Assembly: GCA_947493745.1 (NCBI GenBank)
Contig: CANLSM010000008.1
Coordinates: 88,129-152,128 of the forward strand
Direction of reading: 5' to 3'
Length of the DNA stretch: 64,000 nucleotides
From: an uncultured Paracoccaceae bacterium
Lineage (GTDB): Bacteria; Pseudomonadota; Alphaproteobacteria; Rhodobacterales; Rhodobacteraceae
Positions 1-7,953 of this stretch are shown here, in pieces (position 1 is the first letter of the stretch; each line of letters begins with the position of its first letter). The notes beneath the pieces are model-generated. The model did not search any database. It had not been told where the DNA came from and saw nothing but the letters and a program-made list of their open reading frames with translations. A program made the translations under genes and the position numbers.

Positions 1-507
1 ATCAACATTGACATAAATGTCCGCATCCTTGGCCTGTCGGCCTACAGCTATGCCCTGTCGAGCAGGGAACTGTGGGAAAACGGCATGTTACGCACCCTCA
101 AGGCGACGACCAATGACAATGGTAATCGCGAATTCGCGAATGCCGAGCGGGTAAGTGGCGGTTTGCAGATCGTCGGCTCTGGCTTCAAGGGACTGGTGCC
201 GGGCAATCCGGGGACGACGACCTATTGGGCGAAGGCGTTTTTGCAGCGCCCGGTCTGGATCAACACGCAGAATGGTCAGCCGATGAACGTGCCTGTGCGC
301 AAGGTCGGCACTGTTTCGCTGCCGGTTCCGGGTGGGTCCGTGCAGGCGCATAAATACGATTGTCTGGGCGATCTCGACACGCTTGATCTGTATTATGACA
401 CGCAGCGGGAGTGGGTCGGCAACAGTTTCGAGGCACGTGGCGAACGCGCCCGCTTCGTTCTGGCCAGCAAAGGGCGGAGCCTTGACCCCTTGTGGGTCGA
501 TGCATGA
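1..507 (+). CDS. DUF6134 family protein (5' end outside window)
   Basis: The frame is already open at base 1 and reads through to the TGA at 505-507, so about 168 C-terminal residues are visible and the start lies upstream of the window. The segment has the look of a DUF6134 protein: INIDINVRILG near the visible start, then ELWENG, then TTNDNGN (residues about 25-60), followed by a predicted beta-rich body ending in a YDTQREWVG-type strand. These are small secreted or periplasmic proteins of unknown function in Rhodobacteraceae. The stop overlaps the start of the next gene in an ATGA arrangement, so the two are almost certainly co-transcribed and translationally coupled. Family assignment is from recalled sequence character; no function can be assigned. 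Confidence 0.75.
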   Translation: MNIDINVRILGLSAYSYALSSRELWENGMLRTLKATTNDNGNREFANAERVSGGLQIVGSGFKGLVPGNPGTTTYWAKAFLQRPVWINTQNGQPMNVPVRKVGTVSLPVPGGSVQAHKYDCLGDLDTLDLYYDTQREWVGNSFEARGERARFVLASKGRSLDPLWVDA

Positions 508-1292
508 GCCCATTCTCCCGCGTAATGCGTCCCCGCGACGGGGCAGCCTGGGTCACAGGCGCGTCCGGCGGTATCGGTCGTGCGCTGACATTGCGGCTCG
601 CCAACAAGGGCTGGACAGTCTTTGCAACCGCGCGAAGTGCCGATGATCTGAAAGCCCTTGCCGGTGAAGTGACGGGGTCGGGCAAGATCATCCCCCTGCC
701 TGGTGACGTGACCGATGCCGAGACCATGGCCTCTCATGTCGCGACCATCACCAAGGAAGGCCCGCTTGCGCTCTCGGTCCTGAATGCCGGGATCTACACG
801 CCCATGCGCGCGCAGAATTTCGAGAGCACAACCGCCTCCAAGATGCTGAACGTCAATCTGGGCGGGGTGACCAACTGCCTCGATCCAGTCCTTAAAACCA
901 TGATCGACCAGAAGACCGGTCATGTCGCGGTGACGGCGTCGGTGGCGGGATATCGCGGGTTGCCCGATGCGGCCGTGTATTCGGCAACCAAGGCAGGGCT
1001 GATCGCGATGTGCGAGGCGCTTGCGATGGATCTGGTCGATCTGGGCGTGCGTATCTCGGTGATCAACCCGGGCTTTGTCGAAACTGAGGCCACCTCGGTC
1101 AACAGCTTCAAGATGCCGTTTCTGATGTCTCCCGACGAGGCGGCAAGACGGATCGTCGAAGGGCTGGAACGCCCCGGTTTCGAGATCGTCTTCCCGCGCC
1201 GCTTTGCGCTGATCCTGCGCGCCATCGGCCTGCTGCCCAACCGCGCCTATATCTGGACGATACGCAAGATGCTGGGCTGGGGTCAGTCCTGA
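504..1292 (+). CDS. SDR family NAD(P)-dependent oxidoreductase
   Basis: A 262-residue classical short-chain dehydrogenase/reductase. The Rossmann glycine motif TGASGGIG is at about residues 16-23, the NAG motif (LNAGIY) at about 92-97, and the catalytic YSATK at 159-163. The start chosen is the ATG at 504 that overlaps the previous stop (ATGA); an in-frame ATG at 492 exists but lies inside the upstream gene. The C-terminal end carries a hydrophobic, basic tail (FALILRAIGLLPNRAYIW), which suggests membrane association. The gene converges on the MFS gene of the photolyase operon with a 10-bp overlap. In Rhodobacter sphaeroides an SDR gene accompanies the homologous stress cluster, so a role in the same lipid-related response is plausible but inferred. 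The substrate is unknown. Confidence 0.9.
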   Translation: MSPFSRVMRPRDGAAWVTGASGGIGRALTLRLANKGWTVFATARSADDLKALAGEVTGSGKIIPLPGDVTDAETMASHVATITKEGPLALSVLNAGIYTPMRAQNFESTTASKMLNVNLGGVTNCLDPVLKTMIDQKTGHVAVTASVAGYRGLPDAAVYSATKAGLIAMCEALAMDLVDLGVRISVINPGFVETEATSVNSFKMPFLMSPDEAARRIVEGLERPGFEIVFPRRFALILRAIGLLPNRAYIWTIRKMLGWGQS

Positions 1293-2587
1293 GCCTCGAT
1301 CCGGGCGCGGGTCGCCTCCTGCTCGGCCTTTGAGAGCGGAAAGGACCACATCAGCACCACCGCGATGAGTTTCAGGACAATCGGTGCCAGTGCGTAGAGC
1401 CCGGCCAGACCAGCCAATGCCAGCGCGGTGTTCTGCGCCCCGGCTTCGAACCCGAAAACGGCTTCCAGAACGATGAAGGCGACGCCGCTGGCAACCGCCA
1501 GTGCAGCCTTGGTGGCGAGCGACCAGAGGGCGAAGAAAGCACCGGTCCGTTGCTGTCCAGAGCTTAGCGTGTCGATGTCCACGAGATCGGCCTGAATGGC
1601 TGCGGGCAGCGAGAGGTCGGCGCCCAGAGCCGCTCCGCTGGCAATGCAGACCGCCGCGAAGATCGCCACATCCCCCGGCCCCAGCGTAAGCGCAACCGAG
1701 AAGACGGCTGCCGCGTAGATCATCGCACAGCACCAGACCCGGTTCTTGGAATACCGCCCGATGAGCCACGGCCAGAGCGGTGCCGCCAGAACGGCTGCGC
1801 CGAAATAGAGGATCAGAAGGGCCGGCCCCCAATCGGGTGCCTCCAGCCTTGCACCGACGAAGAACAGGAAAAGCGAGGCCGGCAGGGCATTCGCCGCCCC
1901 GTTGATGAAATAGGCGATGAGAAGCCGCAGGAACCGCCTCTCGCTCACCAACACGGAGAGAAGTGAGCTGGCGCTGCCGGACGTCTTCGAGAAATCAGTC
2001 GGTTCCGGCACTTGCCAGAGACAGAAGGCGACCGTCAGGGGCAGTGCCGTGACGATGAGAAGAGCGACGACATGAAGACCGTCGGTGGCATTGGCTGCCG
2101 TCCCGTAGAGAACTGCGGCGAGGATGGTGCCAATGAGACCGGCTGCCTCGCGCCAGACCGCGACGCGTCCCCGCTCCGCGTAATCGCCCGAGACCTCCGC
2201 CCCCCAGGCAAAATACGGCGTCAGCATGATCGTCCAGCCAAGCGTCAGCAGGAAAAGCCAGAGACCGAAACCCCATGCGCTCGCATCCGCGCCGGGGACG
2301 AAAAGCTGCCAGGCCGACAGCATCACCAGCGGACAGCCTATCACCAGCCATGGTCTGCGCCGCCCGACCGGCAACCGCACCCGGTCGCTGACCAGCCCCA
2401 TGACAGGATCCGAGACCGCATCGAAGAGCCGCACGGCGATGAATGCCGAACCAATGAAGGCGAGCGACAGCCCATGCGTTGTCGAGTAGAACTCTGCCAG
2501 AAAGACATAGACCGGGAAGTACATCGCCGCCAGAGGCAGCGCAGGTCCGGCAAACGCGATCAGCGTGAGACGCGGCAGTCGTCTCAC
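1283..2587 (-). CDS. MFS transporter, GPH (glycoside-pentoside-hexuronide:cation symporter) type
   Basis: A 434-residue integral membrane protein with about 12 hydrophobic segments. The loop between helices 2 and 3 has the GPH-type signature: RLFDAVSDPVMGLVSDR at about 53-69 and GRRRPW at 75-80. Proteins of this type include sugar-cation symporters and lysolipid transporters such as MFSD2 and LtaA relatives. It is the last gene of the minus-strand operon that begins with the photolyase, 16 bp after the TrgA gene. An equivalent transporter gene sits in the RpoE-ChrR regulated RSP1087-1091 cluster of R. sphaeroides (recalled). Given lipid-modifying neighbours, a lipid or lysophospholipid substrate is as likely as a sugar; this is inference. 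Confidence 0.85.
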   Translation of the reverse strand: MRRLPRLTLIAFAGPALPLAAMYFPVYVFLAEFYSTTHGLSLAFIGSAFIAVRLFDAVSDPVMGLVSDRVRLPVGRRRPWLVIGCPLVMLSAWQLFVPGADASAWGFGLWLFLLTLGWTIMLTPYFAWGAEVSGDYAERGRVAVWREAAGLIGTILAAVLYGTAANATDGLHVVALLIVTALPLTVAFCLWQVPEPTDFSKTSGSASSLLSVLVSERRFLRLLIAYFINGAANALPASLFLFFVGARLEAPDWGPALLILYFGAAVLAAPLWPWLIGRYSKNRVWCCAMIYAAAVFSVALTLGPGDVAIFAAVCIASGAALGADLSLPAAIQADLVDIDTLSSGQQRTGAFFALWSLATKAALAVASGVAFIVLEAVFGFEAGAQNTALALAGLAGLYALAPIVLKLIAVVLMWSFPLSKAEQEATRARIEAQD

Positions 2588-2603
2588 GATTTGACCCCTT
2601 GGC

Positions 2604-3053
2604 CTATCTCCAGCGGCGGTTGGCGTTTTCGGTCAGCATGCCCGCCGTGATGCCCAGAAAGAGCGCGGCCCCGGCGACCTTCCAGTCGAGCAGGAAGCCG
2701 AAATAGCTCCACGCCGTCCCGACCAGATCGAGCACTGCCTGCATCGGCTCCTGATAGGAGTGCCGACCCATCCGGTCGAGCACCTGCAGAAGACCGACAA
2801 GACCCGCGATCCAGACAGCACAGGTAACAGCCGCGCGCATCCCCAGCGGAATGCCGGAGCCCAGCTTGTAGCTGATCCGCTTGCCCAGTGAAAACCATCC
2901 GACCATCAGGCCGACGCCGGCGAAAAGACCCAGCAGGATCTCCTGATTGAGATCGAAGCGTTCCTCGGGATACTGGATCAGAAGGATCGGATACATTGCT
3001 ACGCAAGCAGCAGCCAGAGCGAACGCAGCAATCAATCGCGCAGCAGTGGGCAT
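2604..3053 (-). CDS. TrgA family membrane protein
   Basis: A 149-residue protein with four predicted membrane segments (about residues 7-27, 40-58, 76-96 and 128-143) and the overall plan of the TrgA family, named for a tellurite-resistance locus of R. sphaeroides. TrgA proteins are small inner-membrane proteins whose mechanism is not established. The gene lies 33 bp after the methyltransferase gene and 16 bp before the MFS gene, in the same direction. A TrgA member inside the photolyase/lipid operon links it by context to oxidative-stress defence, since tellurite toxicity is largely oxidative; this link is inferred. Confidence 0.75.
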   Translation of the reverse strand: MPTAARLIAAFALAAACVAMYPILLIQYPEERFDLNQEILLGLFAGVGLMVGWFSLGKRISYKLGSGIPLGMRAAVTCAVWIAGLVGLLQVLDRMGRHSYQEPMQAVLDLVGTAWSYFGFLLDWKVAGAALFLGITAGMLTENANRRWR

Positions 3054-3086
3054 CAGCCTTTCTCCTCGTCAGCGGCACGTGCCCCG

Positions 3087-4334
3087 TCACGCCGGTCGCG
3101 TCATGGACACCTGAGTGACGTCAGTTGTGCCTGATTTGAAGCAGGCTGCACAAGAGGTAAGGTAGTAATTCCACATCCGTTGAAAGCGCTGATCAAAGCC
3201 CATGCGGGCGATATCATCCCAGGCCGTGTTGAAGCTGTCATACCAGCGACGCAGCGTGTCGGAGTAACTCTGCCCGAATTCCACCGATCCGGCAAAGTTC
3301 AGACCCGCACTTTCGATCTCGCGGCGCAGGACCTCGGGTCCCGGCAGCATCCCACCCGGGAAGATATATTTCTGAATGAAATCAACGCCTTTTCGATAGG
3401 TGTCGAACAACTGGTCTTCGATGGTGATTATCTGCAAGGTCGCGGTTGCCTGCGGGTTCAGGCAGCGTTTCACGGTCGAGAAATAGGTCGGCCAGTACCT
3501 TTCGCCGACGGCCTCGAACATCTCGATAGAGGCGATGCCGTCATATGTGCCCTTTTCGTCACGGTAGTCGCGCAACACGATCTCGACCCGCTCGTTCAGC
3601 CCCTCGCGGAACATGCGTTTCTTCGCGAAATCATGTTGTTCCCGGCTGATCGTGAGGCCCGTAACCCTGACACCCCGCGTCTTGGCGGCGTGTTCGGCAA
3701 ACCCGCCCCAGCCGCACCCGATCTCCAGAAGATGATCGCCCTGCTTGACCCCGATCAGGTCGCACATGGAGGCGTATTTGCGCGCCTGCGCGTCCTCCAG
3801 CGGCTCCGAGGGATTTGACAGGATGGCGGATGAATAGGTCATGCTCTCGTCAAGCCATTTGCCGTAGAAATCATTGCCCAGATCGTAGTGATGCGAGATG
3901 TTTTTCTTCGCCTGCCGCTGCGAGTTGGAGCGCAGCCAATGGCGCAACCGCTCGTAGGAGCGGACCAGCCCCATTCCGGGCAACTGATGGGTCACTTCCT
4001 TGTTGTTGAGCATCAGGAGATCCATCAGTTCCATCAGGTCAGGCGTGTCCCACCACTGATCCATATAGGCTTCGGCAAACCCGATATCCCCGTCGCGCAG
4101 GAGGCGCCCGAACAACTGCGGGTTCCGCACGATCAGACGTCCATGGGGACCGATCTCGGGGCCAAACGCGCGAAACACGCGGCCATCGGGCAATTCGACA
4201 TCAAGCGTTCCGGCACGCATGCTGCGAAGGGTATGAAAACAGGCGGCAAACCAGCGCGGCAGATTCGTCTGCCCACGCGTGGTGGTCAAAAGTCTATCGT
4301 CCGTCACGTTCGTCCCACTCATCAAGTCAAGCAT
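3087..4334 (-). CDS. Cyclopropane-fatty-acyl-phospholipid synthase family methyltransferase (CfaA/UfaM-like)
   Basis: A 415-residue SAM-dependent methyltransferase of the Cfa (mycolic acid cyclopropane synthase) family. Family landmarks are ISHHYDLGNDFY (about 146-157), MTYSSA (about 165-170) and the SAM-binding LEIGCGWGG (about 203-211), followed by a conserved C-terminal half containing GGMLPGPEVL. The start at 4334 is preferred over 4394 because it follows a GGGAG ribosome-binding site by 8 nt and avoids a 38-bp overlap with DUF1365. In Rhodobacter the homologue next to the photolyase gene (RSP2144, recalled) belongs to the RpoE-ChrR singlet-oxygen regulon, and the UfaM enzyme methylates vaccenoyl chains in furan fatty acid synthesis. 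Whether this protein makes a cyclopropane or a methylated intermediate cannot be decided from sequence. Confidence 0.9.
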   Translation of the reverse strand: MLDLMSGTNVTDDRLLTTTRGQTNLPRWFAACFHTLRSMRAGTLDVELPDGRVFRAFGPEIGPHGRLIVRNPQLFGRLLRDGDIGFAEAYMDQWWDTPDLMELMDLLMLNNKEVTHQLPGMGLVRSYERLRHWLRSNSQRQAKKNISHHYDLGNDFYGKWLDESMTYSSAILSNPSEPLEDAQARKYASMCDLIGVKQGDHLLEIGCGWGGFAEHAAKTRGVRVTGLTISREQHDFAKKRMFREGLNERVEIVLRDYRDEKGTYDGIASIEMFEAVGERYWPTYFSTVKRCLNPQATATLQIITIEDQLFDTYRKGVDFIQKYIFPGGMLPGPEVLRREIESAGLNFAGSVEFGQSYSDTLRRWYDSFNTAWDDIARMGFDQRFQRMWNYYLTSCAACFKSGTTDVTQVSMTRPA

Positions 4335-4356
4335 TTCTGCCACTCCCGGTCTCAAG

Positions 4357-5106
4357 TTATGCAGTCTTTTGGGTTTCGTCCACCGAGCGGCCATCGGGGT
4401 CGAAAGGCACCCCTTTGAGGAAAAGCCGCAGCGCCTGCCAATGGATCAGTGCAATCACGCGGAAGCTCATCAACGGGTGCCGCAGAAAAGCGCGGCGCAA
4501 GGCGCTGCGCGTCAGGGGCTCGCCCTTCGCGGTGTGGGTCGCGATCAGTGTCTCGCCCGCCTTGCCGCTTTGGCGGATGCGTAGGGCGAACCGGTCGGAG
4601 GGCGGCTGGATCGTGAATTGGTAGGTCTGGTCCATCTCCACGAAGGGCGAGACGTACATTTCCTTGTGCTGCGTCTGGCGGATCGCGCCGCCTCGCTGGG
4701 TCGTTGCATGGGTGTAGACCGTCTGTCCGCCGAAGGTGTTCTTCACCTCGTAAAGCGTTGCGAACAGACGATTTTCATTATCATAGCAGAAATAGACCGA
4801 GAGCGGATTGAACACATAGCCCAGGATCCGCGGAAAGGCGAGCAGCATGACCGATGCGGCCCCGGGCAGCCCTGCTTCCGACAACTCCCGGTCCACCCAG
4901 GGACGCAACGGACTGCCGTCGCGCGCGCCATGATCGCGGTCGTGAAAGGACATCAGCCCGAAACGGTTGCGCACTAGGGGCATCTCGTCGAGCCGGTCAA
5001 TATCGACCAGCAAGCTGAAGACACCGTAGCGGAACCGATGCGCCCTGGGGATCAGGCGCATATGCATGACATGCCCCTGATAGAGGGTTGGTTGCGGCAC
5101 GCTCAC
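4357..5106 (-). CDS. DUF1365 domain-containing protein
   Basis: A 249-residue protein fully covered by DUF1365: an N-terminal LYQGHVMHMRLIPRAHRFRY (about 8-27), a central RILGYVFNPLSVYFCYD (about 90-106) and a C-terminal part after FTIQPP. The DUF1365 gene is almost always found between a flavin amine-oxidase-like gene and a Cfa-like gene, exactly as here. It overlaps the upstream flavoprotein gene by 4 bp and lies 22 bp before the methyltransferase start. The family has no established activity; constant pairing with lipid methyltransferases suggests a role in modifying fatty acyl chains of phospholipids. An MSFHDRDHG segment (about 51-60) rich in His and Asp could bind metal; this is a guess. 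Confidence 0.9.
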   Translation of the reverse strand: MSVPQPTLYQGHVMHMRLIPRAHRFRYGVFSLLVDIDRLDEMPLVRNRFGLMSFHDRDHGARDGSPLRPWVDRELSEAGLPGAASVMLLAFPRILGYVFNPLSVYFCYDNENRLFATLYEVKNTFGGQTVYTHATTQRGGAIRQTQHKEMYVSPFVEMDQTYQFTIQPPSDRFALRIRQSGKAGETLIATHTAKGEPLTRSALRRAFLRHPLMSFRVIALIHWQALRLFLKGVPFDPDGRSVDETQKTA

Positions 5107-6416
5107 TCGGCGGCCTCCGCAAAGCGGTTCGGTGCGGGCCGTGGCATGTCACGTGCCCAGTCCGGCGCGGCGCCAAGCGCACCTGCAACCCTGAGCCCGG
5201 AGCGCAACCCGTCTTCGTGAAAGCCATATCCGAGCCAGGCACCAGCATACCAGACGCCCCCGCGCCTCTGTATCGCCTCGATATCCTCCTGCGCCTGAAA
5301 GGTTGCCGCGTCATAGAGCGGATGGGCGTAGTTGTGCACTGCATATGTCCGCTCTTCTGCCGGTGCAGTACCGGGATTGAGGCTGACGAAGAGATCATGC
5401 GCCGGGTCGAGCCCTTGCAGGCGCTGCATCCAGTATGTCACCGGTGCGGGCCGGTCATGATCGGCGTCAAACCCGCTTGACAGGAAATTCCAGCTGGACC
5501 ACACTCTGCGCCGCTTGGGCATGAGGCCGGGATCGGAATGCAGATAGGCCGTGTTCGCGGTGGTGCGGAATGTCGAGAGGATCGCCCGCTCCTGCGCGTC
5601 CTGCCCGTCAAGCAGCGAGGCTGCCTGCGGTCCGTGACACGCAAAGACGACCTGATCGAAGACCGCCTCGGTCCCGTCCTCAAGCGTCACCTTCGGCAGA
5701 CCACCCGAACGGGTAACGGAGCGCACGGTCTGGCCACTATGCGCCGCGGTCAGGGATTGCACGATGCGGTTGACATACTGCTCCGATCCGCCATCGACCG
5801 TGCGCCAGCGCTGCATAGGGTTCATGCCCTGCATCAGATCGTGGTTGCGGAAGAAACTGACGAAGTTCGCCGCCGGGAAGTCGAGCACCTTGCCGACCGG
5901 TGTCGACCAGATCGCCCCGCCAAAGGGCGTCACGAAACAGTCGCGAAACCATTTGGAGAACCGGTATTTCTCCAGAAATGCGCCAAGCGACAGGCCTTCC
6001 AGCTCGCCCCGATCCAGCAGGTCACCAGCTATTCTGTTGAATTTAAGTATTTCCCTCAAGCCATTGATAAAGAATGGATTAAACGCATTCAGGCGCTGCG
6101 CGAAAATCTGATTGAGACTATCACAGGCGTATTCCATCCGACCGCCCTTGACCGAAAGGCCAAAGGACATGTCGGACCATTTTGTCGGTACATCCAGATG
6201 TTCGAACAACCCTGTCAGATTGGGGTAGTTCCGGTAATTGTAGACGATGAAACCGGTATCGACCGCGATCCGCGTGCCGTCGATCTCGACATGGTTGGTG
6301 TGGGCATGGCCGCCAAAGCGGTTTTCCTTCTCAAAAACGGTGACATCCGCGATGTCTTTCAGGGCATAGGCAGCCCCGAGCCCGGCAATGCCCGAGCCAA
6401 TGATCGCCACTCTCAT
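5103..6416 (-). CDS. FAD-dependent oxidoreductase, amine-oxidase-like (UfaD/RSP1091-like)
   Basis: A 437-residue flavoprotein. The FAD-binding GSGIAG is at residues 7-12, the acidic residue ending beta-2 is in VFEKENRFGGHAHT (about 27-40), and the amine-oxidase-like VDTGFIVYN follows at about 52-60; CHGPQAASLL (about 260) and the C-terminal WYAGAWLGYGFHEDG complete the FAD site. It overlaps the photolyase gene and the DUF1365 gene by 4 bp each, so all three are translationally coupled. The R. sphaeroides homologue RSP1091 is induced by RpoE on singlet oxygen. As I recall, this family (UfaD) desaturates a methylated acyl chain on the route to furan fatty acids; that reaction is an inference for this copy. 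Confidence 0.85.
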   Translation of the reverse strand: MRVAIIGSGIAGLGAAYALKDIADVTVFEKENRFGGHAHTNHVEIDGTRIAVDTGFIVYNYRNYPNLTGLFEHLDVPTKWSDMSFGLSVKGGRMEYACDSLNQIFAQRLNAFNPFFINGLREILKFNRIAGDLLDRGELEGLSLGAFLEKYRFSKWFRDCFVTPFGGAIWSTPVGKVLDFPAANFVSFFRNHDLMQGMNPMQRWRTVDGGSEQYVNRIVQSLTAAHSGQTVRSVTRSGGLPKVTLEDGTEAVFDQVVFACHGPQAASLLDGQDAQERAILSTFRTTANTAYLHSDPGLMPKRRRVWSSWNFLSSGFDADHDRPAPVTYWMQRLQGLDPAHDLFVSLNPGTAPAEERTYAVHNYAHPLYDAATFQAQEDIEAIQRRGGVWYAGAWLGYGFHEDGLRSGLRVAGALGAAPDWARDMPRPAPNRFAEAAE

Positions 6417-7843
6417 GCCACAACTTCCTTTTTGAGCGCACTATGGGCCGAATAGGCCTCAAGCGCTTTGTTGCGCCCCTCCATGAGATCGACCATGGGG
6501 GCGGGATAGGTGTCTTTCCGGTCGAGCTTCCAACTGCGCGGTACGGCGTCGAAATAGGACAGCGCCTCTTCGCCCGGATCCTCACTGAGTTCTGCCACGA
6601 AGCGGGACCTGTAGGTGGCGTTCGGGTCGAACTTCTCGGCCTGCGTTGCCGGATTGAAGATGCGGAAATAGGGTGCGGCGTCGGGGCCCGAACCCGCCGC
6701 CCATTGCCATCCCATCGCGTTGGAGGCCGGGTCCCAGTCGATCAGGCACTCCTCGAACCATTTGAGCCCCACCTTCCAGTGGGTCATCAGATGTTTGGTG
6801 AGATACGAGGCCACCAGCATCCGCGCCCGATTGTGCATGGTACCGGTGACGTACATCTCGCGCATCGCGGCATCAATCACCGGCTCGCCGGTGCGTCCCT
6901 GCCGCCAGCGCTCGGCTGCGTCATTGTCGTCCTGCCAGGGGAAGGCATCCCATTCCTCGCGCCAGTTGTCCGTCGTGATATGCGGCGTATGATAGATCAG
7001 GTGATAGGCAAAGTCGCGCCAGACGACCTCCTTGACAAAATGCTCGGCCCCTTGTGCTCCGGCCTGGACCGCACGAAAGCCCGCGTGCCAGCAGGTGCGC
7101 GCCGAAATCTCACCATAGGTGAGGTTTTCCGAAAGTTTCGACGTAGCGTCCCGGTCGAGACGATCGCGCTTGGCCTTGTAGGCGTCAATCGAGGTCTCAA
7201 GGAAATCCTGCAGGCGGTCCTGAGCCGCCGCCTCGCCAACCTTCGCGTGGCGTTTGACGATGTCCGCCCCCCTGCGCATGGCCGCGCCAAGCTGCCAGTC
7301 ATCCAGATCATCGCTTGAGGGCCATGTCTCGGGTGCGGGAATTTCGCGGACTGGGTCGAGCGGCGCACCGGGATCCCTGTCGCGCACCGCCTTCCAGAAG
7401 GGCGTATAGACCCGGTAGAATGACCCCTGCCCGGTTTTGACGGACCACGGCTCGAAGAGAATGTGACCCGCGTGGCTTTCCGCGTGAACCCCGTCCTCGG
7501 AGAGCGTTTTCTTGACCTCGGTGTCACGCGCGATGGCGTCGGGGTCGTAGAGCCTGCTCCAATGCACGGCATCAGCGCCGGTCTCATCGACCAGGGCCTT
7601 GAGTGTCTCGACCGCCGGCCCGCGCCGCAGGATCAGCTTTGAGCCGATGGCGTCCAGACTTTGACCGAAGACCCGCAACGCCTCCTGCAGCCGCCATTTC
7701 GGAGCGGCCCCCATGCTTTCGGTCTCGGGGTCAAGGATGAATACCGGAATGACCGGGCCACCCTTGGCGAGCGCAGAGGCAAGGCCGGGGTGGTCAGCAA
7801 GCCGGAGATCGCGGCGAAACCAGAAGATAATGGGGGAGGTCAT
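6413..7843 (-). CDS. phrB: Deoxyribodipyrimidine photolyase (cryptochrome/photolyase family)
   Basis: A 476-residue class I cyclobutane pyrimidine dimer photolyase. The start at 7843 gives the standard N-terminus (IIFWFRRDLRLADHPGL at about 4-20); an open frame extends 26 codons further but crosses the promoter. An N-terminal antenna-binding Rossmann domain is followed by the helical FAD domain with ENLTYGEISARTCW (about 246-259), FVKEVVWRDFAYHL, TGEPVIDAAMREM, NRARMLVASYLTKHL and the DWDPASNAMGWQWAAGSGPDAAPY-type region near 390-415. It uses blue light to split UV-induced thymine dimers. It is the first gene of the stress operon and lies 48 bp downstream of a TGATCC-N18-TAAATA promoter, matching phrA of the R. 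sphaeroides RpoE regulon. Confidence 0.95.
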   Translation of the reverse strand: MTSPIIFWFRRDLRLADHPGLASALAKGGPVIPVFILDPETESMGAAPKWRLQEALRVFGQSLDAIGSKLILRRGPAVETLKALVDETGADAVHWSRLYDPDAIARDTEVKKTLSEDGVHAESHAGHILFEPWSVKTGQGSFYRVYTPFWKAVRDRDPGAPLDPVREIPAPETWPSSDDLDDWQLGAAMRRGADIVKRHAKVGEAAAQDRLQDFLETSIDAYKAKRDRLDRDATSKLSENLTYGEISARTCWHAGFRAVQAGAQGAEHFVKEVVWRDFAYHLIYHTPHITTDNWREEWDAFPWQDDNDAAERWRQGRTGEPVIDAAMREMYVTGTMHNRARMLVASYLTKHLMTHWKVGLKWFEECLIDWDPASNAMGWQWAAGSGPDAAPYFRIFNPATQAEKFDPNATYRSRFVAELSEDPGEEALSYFDAVPRSWKLDRKDTYPAPMVDLMEGRNKALEAYSAHSALKKEVVA

Positions 7844-7890
7844 GACGGGCGGCGTATTCAATCCCAGCTTGGATTTGGTGTGTTTGTATG

Positions 7891-7920
7891 TATTTACGTC
7901 ACCCACACCGAATTGGATCA
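7891..7920 (-). promoter_or_regulatory. Predicted RpoE (ChrR-controlled group IV sigma) promoter
   Basis: On the minus strand TGATCC (7920-7915) is separated by exactly 18 bases from TAAATA (7896-7891). This fits the recalled consensus of the Rhodobacter RpoE/ChrR singlet-oxygen regulon (TGATCC, 18-base gap, TAAG/TAAA-type -10). It would start transcription about 40 bases before the photolyase ATG and drive six genes. The -35 lies 34 bases past the stop of the preceding aminotransferase gene, so the operon has its own promoter. Confidence 0.8.
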
Positions 7921-7953
7921 CCGATCAGCGTCGCTTGTCTATCCCGAACTGCC

